Shown: positions 1-5,052 of the stretch, in pieces
Numbering within the stretch: the first letter of the stretch is position 1
Layout: the number at the start of each line of letters is the position of its first letter
DNA from: Candidatus Hydrogenedentota bacterium
GTDB lineage: Bacteria; Hydrogenedentota; Hydrogenedentia; Hydrogenedentales; CAITNO01
Assembly (NCBI GenBank): GCA_007124105.1
Contig: SLFT01000416.1
Span: forward strand, 1-5,052
Reading direction: 5' to 3'
DNA length: 5,052 nucleotides
Notes under the pieces: generated by a model
Seen by the model: the letters and a program-made list of their open reading frames with translations, nothing else
The model's database searches: none
What the model was told of the DNA's origin: nothing
Made by a program: the position numbers and the translations under genes

Positions 1-171
1 CAGCAGCAGAACCTGGCTGATGTACCGACCTTTGCCGAACAGATAGCGCAATTGAAAGAAGTCATTGAACAGTACTGGCAAATGATTCTTGAAAACGCGC
101 CCGAACCAACGGACGATGCCGATATTGATCCCCAGCTCCAACAGCAGCTCGAGGCGCTGGGGTATATGTAA
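1..171 (+). CDS. Sulfatase-like hydrolase, C-terminal fragment (5' end outside window)
   Basis: Frame 1 is open from the first base to TAA at 169-171 and gives the last 56 residues of a protein. The fragment begins QQQNLADVP, resembling the 'DPxExxNLA' element near the C terminus of alkaline-phosphatase-superfamily sulfatases. It continues as an amphipathic helix and ends in LQQQLEALGYM, a terminus (L-x-ALGY-hydrophobic) very common in sulfatases of Planctomycetota, Lentisphaerota and similar bacteria. Sulfatases of this class hydrolyse sulfate esters, often on polysaccharides, using a formylglycine in an N-terminal C/S-x-P-x-R motif. That motif would lie upstream and cannot be checked, so the family call rests only on the tail. 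The neighbouring URO-D-like gene is on the same strand but 340 bases away across palindromes, so an operon is doubtful. Confidence 0.68.
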   Translation, partial: QQQNLADVPTFAEQIAQLKEVIEQYWQMILENAPEPTDDADIDPQLQQQLEALGYM

Positions 172-186
172 CCTCAATGCTGAATG

Positions 187-214
187 GTCAGACGCTTAAC
201 GCAGGCCGGCTGAC
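187..214 (+). terminator. Weak terminator-like hairpin after sulfatase gene
   Basis: GTCAGACG (187-194) can pair with CGGCTGAC (207-214), giving seven of eight pairs with one A/G mismatch and a 12-base loop. It lies 16 bases after the stop codon and is followed by a T-rich but interrupted stretch (AATTTGTTAACTTTT). The position fits an intrinsic terminator. The stem is short and the T-tract is broken, so the call is tentative. Confidence 0.28.
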
Positions 215-237
215 AATTTGTTAACTTTTGCATCCGA

Positions 238-306
238 GTACATTTGTATCCATCTGTGGTCAAAGAAGAAACCATAAAACGTTACCACAGATGAACACAA
301 ATGTAC
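238..306. repeat. Long imperfect palindrome of the 'ACCACAGATGAACACA' type
   Basis: The left arm 238-260 and right arm 284-306 are reverse complements at 21 of 23 positions, with a 23-base A-rich loop (261-283). The two mismatches (248/296 and 250/294) become G-U pairs in a minus-strand transcript, which could form an uninterrupted 23-bp helix. One mismatch further out, CG/CG adds two pairs (235-236 with 308-309). The right arm reads ACCACAGATGAACACAAATG. I recall very similar strings as dispersed intergenic repeats in many environmental genomes, where they give rise to spurious ORFs with peptides like 'HRWTQMNTD'; the minus strand here encodes the close variant HRWIQMYSD. Membership in that repeat family is from memory and not verified by a search. 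Confidence 0.72.
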
Positions 307-345
307 ACGAATAAAGAATATGTTGAGTAACTGCTCTGAAGTTTT

Positions 346-437
346 TGTATATTGTTCACGCTTTAGTGTGCCGGAGACAACAACTAAACCTGAGGTATGT
401 GTGCTCACCTGGCACGTTAAAACGTGAACAACATACA
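346..437. repeat. Second long inverted repeat, 29-base arms
   Basis: The arms are 346-374 and 409-437, separated by a 34-base loop (375-408). They match as reverse complements at 24 of 29 positions. All five differences are transitions. In plus-strand RNA three of them become G-U pairs, leaving two A-C mismatches. The core contains GTTCACG on the left and CGTGAAC on the right. The arm sequence is unrelated to the palindrome at 238-306, so these are two different elements side by side. It could be an RNA hairpin ahead of the URO-D-like gene, a miniature mobile element, or a protein-binding dyad; the sequence alone does not decide. Confidence 0.65.
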
Positions 438-459
438 CGGCAAATCGCCTTCTGGTTTT

Positions 460-472
460 TGGGCGAAGCCCA
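460..472. other. Tight mini-hairpin upstream of URO-D-like gene
   Basis: TGGGC (460-464) and GCCCA (468-472) pair perfectly around a GAA loop, so the centre reads GCGAAGC. The GCGAAGC core is known as an exceptionally stable DNA mini-hairpin. It lies 39 bases before the start codon at 512, so if it is transcribed it would be in the 5' leader. No T-run follows on either strand, which argues against a terminator. Confidence 0.4.
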
Positions 473-511
473 CGTTAGCACAACGCATCGAGAATAAAGG
501 ACGCGGTCGCG

Positions 512-1576
512 ATGAATACACGTGAACTGTTCAATGCCGTCATGCATTATGAACCCTATGACCGGATGCCAGTGTTCCATTGGGGCGGCTGGGGGGAAAC
601 AGTCGCCCGCTGGCGCGGAGAAGGGCTGCCGGAAGGCGCCAGCGAACACGAGTTCTTCAACGCCTCCCCCCTGTGCTGCGGCATACCGGTAAATCTGGAT
701 TTATTTCCCCTGTTCGAGGAAGAGGTACTGGAGGAAACAGCGTCGTCGGTGGTCATGCGGCAGAATGACGGGGTTATCGCAAGACTGTTCAAAGGCAAAT
801 CAAGTATCCCCACCTACATTGACTATATCCTGAAGGACCCGACCGGCTGGCCGGAGTACGAGAAACGATTGCAACCCGACCCGGCGCGGCTGCCGCAAAA
901 CCTTGATGAAATCCTCGAGCAGGCGCGCAACAGCGACCTGCCGGTGAGCATCAACACCATGAGTCTTGTCGGATATCTGCGCAATTGGATGGGCGTGGAG
1001 AACATGGCAATGGCCAGCATGGTCTATCCTGACTTCTTCGCGCATACCGTGGATGTTATCTCTGATTTGGTCTGCTGGGCGATTGACCAGATCGCGCCGA
1101 AAGTAAAGATTGACATCGGCTGGGGCTGGGAAGACATCTGTTTCCGGACCGGACCGCTTATTCAACCTGACGCCTTCGCAAAATTATGCGTGCCCGGCTA
1201 TCGTAAAATTGCGGATAAGCTGCGGTCGTACGGATGCGACCTGTACATGGTGGATTGCGACGGGCTTATTGACCACCTGCTTCCCCACTGGCTTGATGGG
1301 GGCGTGAACGTCATGTTCCCCGTCGAAATAGGCGTATGGAACGCCGATCCCATGGCCATGCGCAAGCAATACGGCAGGGAACTGCGCGTATTCGGCGGCA
1401 TTGACAAACTGGCGCTCGAACGCGGCCCCGATGCCATAGACGCCGAAATCGCGCGGCGTATGCCATTGATGGCCGAAGGCGGATTCGTGCCGTTGCCGGA
1501 CCATCTAATCACGCCGGATACAGCCCTGGACAATGTGCGCTATTACCTCGATCGCATCAGGGATCTCCGATTCTAA
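512..1576 (+). CDS. URO-D superfamily protein (non-canonical, probable methyltransferase- or decarboxylase-like enzyme)
   Basis: This 354-residue soluble protein has the length and fold signature of the uroporphyrinogen decarboxylase (URO-D) superfamily, a TIM barrel that includes HemE and cobalamin-linked methyltransferases such as MtaA. Supporting segments are an N-terminal REL-NAV-Y-P-DRMPV (residues 4-21), WGWED (204-208), VDCDG (247-251) followed by an LDGGVN loop, FGGIDK (294-299) and PDHLI-PD near residues 329-336. Canonical HemE carries an N-terminal PxWxMRQAGR motif; here that place reads PVFHWGGWGE, so haem synthesis is unlikely. The H-x-C zinc motif of MtaA-type enzymes is replaced by D-C-D at 248-250. 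The family has many members of unknown substrate in Planctomycetota-like genomes, and I would not name one. The start at 512 is supported by AAAGGA at 496-501, ten bases upstream. The gene converges on the PHP gene with a 45-base gap and no clear terminator. Confidence 0.9.
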   Translation: MNTRELFNAVMHYEPYDRMPVFHWGGWGETVARWRGEGLPEGASEHEFFNASPLCCGIPVNLDLFPLFEEEVLEETASSVVMRQNDGVIARLFKGKSSIPTYIDYILKDPTGWPEYEKRLQPDPARLPQNLDEILEQARNSDLPVSINTMSLVGYLRNWMGVENMAMASMVYPDFFAHTVDVISDLVCWAIDQIAPKVKIDIGWGWEDICFRTGPLIQPDAFAKLCVPGYRKIADKLRSYGCDLYMVDCDGLIDHLLPHWLDGGVNVMFPVEIGVWNADPMAMRKQYGRELRVFGGIDKLALERGPDAIDAEIARRMPLMAEGGFVPLPDHLITPDTALDNVRYYLDRIRDLRF

Positions 1577-1621
1577 CACTCATATCTTACCAGACTTTTG
1601 TTGCGCCTGCGTATCTTATGC

Positions 1622-3451
1622 TCACTCAGAGGTCAGCATGGCTGTAAAACCAAAGGGGTTGGTGTATGTCGTGCCTCCAGGGCCGGTGATTTCCACGCGC
1701 GCATAAACGCCGAGCCCTGCGATGTCGCGATAGAACAGGGTCGGTCCGGTCTGCACGGTGCGTCCGCCGGCTATCCATGCATAGGCGCTGTCGTCAACGG
1801 GTTTACCTGCCACGGTGGCTGCTACATCAATCCTTCCCATTGCGGCGTCATGATCAATCCTCTCAATACGAGGCGTACCCGCCACATCAGCGGCTCCCGG
1901 TTCATGCAACCGAGTCGAGGCAAAATAATAGTTTCCCGCTTCAAGCGCCGTTCGTGCTGTAGCCTCATCAAGATGTGACGCAGGGATCACAATCCAATCG
2001 CCGCCAAGGTGCTGTATGCGATGCATATCGTCAACAGCAGCGCCCCATACCGGACGTTCAGGCATCAGTACGCTCAGCAAGCGATCCCACAATTCCCGGT
2101 CCAACGGATATTCTCGTTCCGGCCGGGTGCGGTTGAGCACTTCAATTGCGGTCAGATGGCGGTGTCGCTGAAACAGGGCGACAAAATGGGCAACTGTTGC
2201 GTCAGGTACAAATTCGGGGAATCCGTTTCCGCCAAAACGCAACGCCAACGACTTTTTGCTGTCGTTGCCCGAAAAGGAAGGCGCTTCGTTGATAACCCGG
2301 GGGGCAGTGCCTGCAATCGTAGCCTTAAACGGTCCGGCGGGGTGGCCGGCTGTGTCCGCGCCTGGCACGTCACAAACTGCATATTGCGCTAGAAGTCCAT
2401 CCGTGGGCACATCGGCGCCAGCAGCCAGGGCTGCCACTTCGCTCCCGTCCAGTGCGCGACGCCACAGTCGCGCTTGGAACAGGTCGCCCGTAAGGGGGGT
2501 GCTTCCCGCTCGCGTATCCCTTCCCAAAAAAAAAGTATCGCCCCGCAAACTAAATGCGCCCGCGCGATCAACGGCGCTCCCCACCAATTGCCCGTCAAGA
2601 TAAAGAAATACTGTGGCGCTACGGCGTATTCCAGCCAGGTGATGCCATTGTCCATCGCGTGTATCAATGTTCAGGCCGTCAGCTGACACATTGATATTGA
2701 CGGTGTTCCCGTCGCCGTGAGGTTCCAGGTAGATGCGCACCCGGTTGTCGGTATGAAGTTCCAAGTTCAACGCGCCTTTATATGCGCTCGAATAGTTGCC
2801 CATCAGGATATTTCTCTCGGTGTTCGTGGTACGAAACCACGTCTCGATCGTGAAATCATCGCGGGTAATATCGCGCAACGGGGACGTCAAAGAAACTTGC
2901 AAACCGGGCGTATCATATTCGCGAAGCCAGTGCATGGCTGGATGACACAAAACCGCTAAACCGCCGGCTTCGGCCACACCACGCAAGGCCATGTCAATAT
3001 CGGTCGCGTCTGTCTCGTATGCTGTAAACAAACTCAGTGTATGATGATGACGCGACAATTCGTTACCGGGAATAGCCACCATTCCCAGTGCCTCCGGATC
3101 ACGGCCAAAGTCGCTCCAAGGCCAAGTGCTCAGATTGTGGTCGGTAATGGCCAAACCGTCATAGCCGCGTTCATAGTATTCATCAATTACTTGAGCGGGC
3201 GGCATCTGTCCGTCACTCTCAGTGGTATGGGTGTGCAGGTTCAGTTTGTATTGCGTCAGATGTTCCCAGTCAATGGAAGCATACGGATCAAGTATAAGTG
3301 CAACCTCCGACGCGGAAACGGCCTGAATTTGAAGCGATAACCAGAGCATTCCCAAGACCACAATAGCAACGGCCATAAACAAAAACGTCGCAGTTGAAAA
3401 CGCGTTTCGCCGGACATATCTACACCCTTCTCTTTGTATTATACGTTTCAT
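1622..3451 (-). CDS. Exported PHP-domain metal-dependent phosphoesterase with inserted LamG domain
   Basis: With the start at 3451 the protein has 609 residues. Residues 1-47 form a long signal peptide: basic N-region, hydrophobic core about 20-42, and VSA/SE as a probable cleavage site. The PHP domain follows, with HTHT (H73, H75) plus downstream SDG, TDHN (D104, H105), NE (E131), a His triplet (135-137) and CHP (H170). The remaining PHP part appears only at 420-515, with IEVLN (E437) and DDMH (D474, D475, H477). Between them lies a LamG/concanavalin-like jelly roll (about 186-347: DFTIETWFRTT, WHHLAG, LYLDGQLVGS, FFLGRD, ARLWRRAL) and a linker that resembles the opening of a second LamG. 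Residues 515-609 form a beta-rich tail ending in GTTYTNPFGF, common in exported PHP proteins. PHP enzymes hydrolyse phosphoesters with a metal cluster; the substrate here is unknown. The LamG part may bind a glycan or protein. A poly-T tract lies in the LamG coding region (2526-2534). ATG at 3454 is an equally plausible start one codon earlier. Confidence 0.88.
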   Translation of the reverse strand: MKRIIQREGCRYVRRNAFSTATFLFMAVAIVVLGMLWLSLQIQAVSASEVALILDPYASIDWEHLTQYKLNLHTHTTESDGQMPPAQVIDEYYERGYDGLAITDHNLSTWPWSDFGRDPEALGMVAIPGNELSRHHHTLSLFTAYETDATDIDMALRGVAEAGGLAVLCHPAMHWLREYDTPGLQVSLTSPLRDITRDDFTIETWFRTTNTERNILMGNYSSAYKGALNLELHTDNRVRIYLEPHGDGNTVNINVSADGLNIDTRDGQWHHLAGIRRSATVFLYLDGQLVGSAVDRAGAFSLRGDTFFLGRDTRAGSTPLTGDLFQARLWRRALDGSEVAALAAGADVPTDGLLAQYAVCDVPGADTAGHPAGPFKATIAGTAPRVINEAPSFSGNDSKKSLALRFGGNGFPEFVPDATVAHFVALFQRHRHLTAIEVLNRTRPEREYPLDRELWDRLLSVLMPERPVWGAAVDDMHRIQHLGGDWIVIPASHLDEATARTALEAGNYYFASTRLHEPGAADVAGTPRIERIDHDAAMGRIDVAATVAGKPVDDSAYAWIAGGRTVQTGPTLFYRDIAGLGVYARVEITGPGGTTYTNPFGFTAMLTSE

Positions 3452-3459
3452 CATTTTAT

Positions 3460-3463
3460 TCCT
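3460..3463 (-). promoter_or_regulatory. Shine-Dalgarno deciding the PHP gene start
   Basis: On the minus strand GCAGGAATAAA precedes two adjacent ATG codons. AGGA lies 5 bases before the first (3454) and 8 bases before the second (3451). The frame also extends upstream to a GTG at 3559, but I see no ribosome-binding sequence there, and the signal peptide would then be preceded by 36 atypical residues. The 8-base spacing and the typical MKR start of a signal peptide favour 3451. Confidence 0.6.
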
Positions 3464-3501
3464 GCTTGGTAGACAATCATTATTGACATCACCCTGAGAC
3501 C

Positions 3502-3518
3502 CATACTTTCCAAGTATG
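3502..3518 (-). other. Small perfect hairpin in the leader of the PHP gene
   Basis: CATACTT and AAGTATG form a perfect 7-bp dyad around three bases, about 50 bases upstream of the PHP start codon and in the 194-base gap after the CNNM gene. No T-run follows on the minus strand, so it is not an obvious terminator. It may be a leader hairpin or an operator-like dyad, but short perfect dyads also occur by chance. Confidence 0.3.
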
Positions 3519-3645
3519 CCCAATTTCAACCTCTTATGAATCGTCCTGATCGGGACCACAAAACAAACCGCAACCCTGACTTTAGCCAGAAAAATCAGCC
3601 AACGCAGAGCCCGTTCGTAACGTGCGCAAATCTAATTGTGAGGTA

Positions 3646-4926
3646 TTAGATGCTGTTGTCGGAAGAATTCATGTTCGATTCTGGCGTTACAGTCCCCCCA
3701 CTGTCCCCGATTATTTCCAAACGTATACTGTCAACATGACTGGGATGCCCTTCGAGGACGGTAATTCTAAATGATTCATGGTGGATGACTTCGCCTTTGG
3801 CGGGGATATGTCCTGCAATATGGCTGACCCATCCGCCAACGGTTTCTACATCCTCGTCTTCGATAGCGATGCCGATGGCCGGGGCCACGTCCTCGAGGTC
3901 CGTGTTGGCGTCAATGACATAGGCCTGTGGTCCGACTTTTTTTATTTGCGTGGGCATCACATCATATTCGTCGTGTATCTCGCCGAAAATCTCTTCGAGA
4001 ATGTCTTCCACCGTGATAAGTCCGTCGGTGCCGCCGTATTCGTCCGTAACAATAGCCATGGATTGCCGCGCATCGCGCAACGTCTTCAGGACATCATCCA
4101 GTTTCATGCTGTCGGGCACATGTAGGATGGGCTTGATGAAACGCTCGATGTTGTCCTGACCGTTGGACCCATTTTTGATGACGTCGAAAGCGTTTACCAC
4201 CCCTACGATATGGTCTATGGATTCAGCATACACCGGCAGGCGCGTACGCCCGCTTTCAATGAATAGCGCCTTCAACTCTTGCACCGTAGCCGTTTCTGGA
4301 AGAGCCTGAATATGAATACGGGGCACCATCACCTTGTTGGCGCATTGGGTTTGCAGGTCAATAACGGAGTGGATCATTTCATGTTCTTCCAAGTCGAGTG
4401 TGCCTTGGTCATGGCTTTCGTCTACCAGTACACGCATTTCCTCAATGGAGGTAAGGAACATGCGCATCCCTTTGCCCTGGTCATCAACCAAATTCAGGAA
4501 TCGCTGGGAAGCCCAGGAGACCGGTATGGTGATAACACTCAAAACCCCCTCAAAAAAGCGAACCAGGGGAAAGAAAAAGATGATGAGCCGTGTTGGGAAA
4601 TGGCGGAATATGCTTTTGGGCACAATCTCGGCGAAGATCACAAAGACAGGGGTTGCGATTATTGTTGCCAGTCCCGAACCCAATGCGCTTGTGAGTGCTA
4701 CTGTGCCCACGACCAGAGAAAGGTTGGCGCCGATCAGCAATGTGGTGATGAGTCTAGCCGGATTTTCGTAATGCGCCATCAGCCTCATGGCATTTATTTT
4801 TCGTTGCTTTTCCGCCATATTGCGGATACGAACCAGGTTTGCGGATACAAATCCAGTTTCGTAGCCGGACAGGAAGGCGTTAACCAAGGCGCTGAAGGTG
4901 AATATGACGAGTGCCCAGATAATCAT
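3646..4926 (-). CDS. CNNM/CorB-like transporter (HlyC/CorC family: DUF21, CBS pair, CorC_HlyC)
   Basis: This 426-residue inner-membrane protein has the full usual domain order and length. Residues 1-140 are the DUF21/CNNM membrane domain with about four hydrophobic segments (1-22, 58-83, 87-103, 112-137), the early SGYETGF and the conserved FAEIVPKS (E100, P103, K104). A CBS pair covers about 197-315, including VMVPR (199-203) and DEYGGTDGLITVEDILEE (295-312). The C-terminal CorC_HlyC domain covers about 330-405, with TVGGWV at 362-367. Members are implicated in Mg2+/Co2+ efflux, and CBS pairs in the family bind ATP; the older name 'hemolysin' is misleading. The start ATG overlaps the stop of the upstream gene as ATGA. 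The nearest Shine-Dalgarno-like GGGGAG (4939-4944) is 12 bases away, which is long and suggests translational coupling. The gene is followed by a 194-base gap before the PHP gene. Confidence 0.93.
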   Translation of the reverse strand: MIIWALVIFTFSALVNAFLSGYETGFVSANLVRIRNMAEKQRKINAMRLMAHYENPARLITTLLIGANLSLVVGTVALTSALGSGLATIIATPVFVIFAEIVPKSIFRHFPTRLIIFFFPLVRFFEGVLSVITIPVSWASQRFLNLVDDQGKGMRMFLTSIEEMRVLVDESHDQGTLDLEEHEMIHSVIDLQTQCANKVMVPRIHIQALPETATVQELKALFIESGRTRLPVYAESIDHIVGVVNAFDVIKNGSNGQDNIERFIKPILHVPDSMKLDDVLKTLRDARQSMAIVTDEYGGTDGLITVEDILEEIFGEIHDEYDVMPTQIKKVGPQAYVIDANTDLEDVAPAIGIAIEDEDVETVGGWVSHIAGHIPAKGEVIHHESFRITVLEGHPSHVDSIRLEIIGDSGGTVTPESNMNSSDNSI

Positions 4927-5051
4927 AACAATACATCGCTCCCCGATTTAGGGCTTTCCGATGCTTTCCGCACTAGAACTTGTGTAATCCTTTTTTCCAG
5001 CATTTTTTCAATCCTGAAATGAAGGTTATGGTAATCGAGTTCATCGCCTGG
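4923..5051 (-). CDS. C-terminal fragment of an upstream CorC_HlyC-domain protein (probable second CNNM transporter)
   Basis: A minus-strand frame is open from the window edge to TGA at 4923-4925 and gives 42 residues. It begins PGDELDYHNLHFRIEKMLEKR and continues ITQVLVRKASE before a polar tail. The pattern of a GDE turn, a short F-R-I-E strand, then a charged turn R-I-x-x-V-x-V matches the last strands of the CorC_HlyC transporter-associated domain. The next gene is a complete CNNM protein whose ATG overlaps this TGA as ATGA, so the two are probably tandem paralogues in one operon. Only the tail is visible, so the membrane and CBS domains are assumed. The fragment is short, but its frame, the 4-base overlap and the match to the neighbour's family together make it credible. 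Confidence 0.66.
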   Translation of the reverse strand, partial: PGDELDYHNLHFRIEKMLEKRITQVLVRKASESPKSGSDVLL

Positions 5052-5052
5052 C

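Larger units (their letters stand above)
172..511. other. Non-coding spacer with stacked palindromes
   Basis: These 340 bases between the sulfatase tail and the URO-D-like gene contain no convincing gene. The only sizeable open frame runs on the minus strand through both palindromes and has no protein-like features. Listed separately are a weak terminator-like hairpin (187-214), a long palindrome (238-306), a second unrelated long palindrome (346-437) and a tight mini-hairpin (460-472). The last bases hold the Shine-Dalgarno of the downstream gene (AAAGGA, 496-501). I found no promoter hexamer pair good enough to call. Confidence 0.8.

Noticed and set aside
196..438. Minus-strand 80-residue open frame in the spacer
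   Set aside because: It runs straight through both palindromes; its peptide (SSVVTF, HRWIQMYSD) is the translation of the repeat itself and is of the kind commonly mis-annotated in genomes carrying such repeats. It has no domain features.
512..1576. Annotation as hemE, uroporphyrinogen decarboxylase of haem synthesis
   Set aside because: The N-terminal MRQAGR-type substrate-binding motif is absent and no other haem genes are nearby; only the superfamily is supported.
1598..1978. Plus-strand open frames opposite the PHP/LamG gene, here and at 2009-2392, 2256-2603 and 3041-3340
   Set aside because: All lie antisense to a continuous 609-residue coding frame with clear PHP and LamG motifs and show no protein-like features.
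3501..3530. Possible minus-strand promoter TTGAAA with an 18-base spacer to TATGGG before the PHP gene
   Set aside because: The -10 element matches only three of six consensus positions; not better than chance in this stretch.
3452..3559. N-terminal extension of the PHP protein to a GTG at 3559
   Set aside because: No Shine-Dalgarno is seen before the GTG, and the extra 36 residues would precede a normal signal peptide, whereas AGGA sits correctly before the ATG codons at 3454 and 3451.
3577..3599. Possible CTGACTTT/AAAATCAG terminator stem downstream of the CNNM gene
   Set aside because: The stem has a central mismatch, few G-C pairs and no following T-tract on the minus strand.
4279..5022. 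Plus-strand 247-residue open frame opposite the CNNM gene
   Set aside because: It is antisense to a well-supported full-length CNNM protein and to the upstream CorC_HlyC tail, and its composition is rich in His and Cys with no recognisable domain.

Overview
The window is about 5 kb from a bacterial chromosome of moderate GC content. It holds two plus-strand genes on the left and three minus-strand genes on the right, and the two groups converge near base 1600. The gene mix is a sulfatase tail, a non-biosynthetic URO-D family protein, an exported PHP phosphoesterase carrying a LamG module, and a tandem pair of CNNM/HlyC-type transporters. This mix, with spacers carrying long palindromic repeats, fits large environmental genomes such as Candidatus Hydrogenedentota, Planctomycetota, Lentisphaerota or Armatimonadota. 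That placement is inferred from gene content only; there is no rRNA or other marker here.

Layout: 1-171 is the 3' end of a probable sulfatase. 172-511 is a 340-base non-coding spacer with a weak terminator-like hairpin, two long imperfect palindromes (238-306 and 346-437) and a small, very tight hairpin (460-472). 512-1576 encodes a URO-D superfamily protein that is not canonical HemE. 1622-3451 (minus) encodes a secreted PHP-domain metal-dependent phosphoesterase, and a LamG/concanavalin-like domain appears to be inserted inside the PHP catalytic domain. 3646-4926 (minus) encodes a complete CNNM/CorB-like membrane protein (DUF21, CBS pair, CorC_HlyC domain). It begins inside the stop codon of a second gene, visible only as its last 42 codons (4923-5051), whose product ends like another CorC_HlyC domain.

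The two CNNM-type genes look translationally coupled and are probably one operon for divalent-cation homeostasis. The PHP gene lies 194 bases downstream on the same strand, with its own Shine-Dalgarno and a small leader hairpin, so it could be read through or transcribed separately. The sulfatase and URO-D-like genes share a strand, but the palindromic spacer argues against tight co-transcription. No tRNA, rRNA, CRISPR array, insertion sequence or transposase gene was seen. The most unusual features are the nested PHP/LamG architecture and the two stacked palindromes upstream of the URO-D-like gene.
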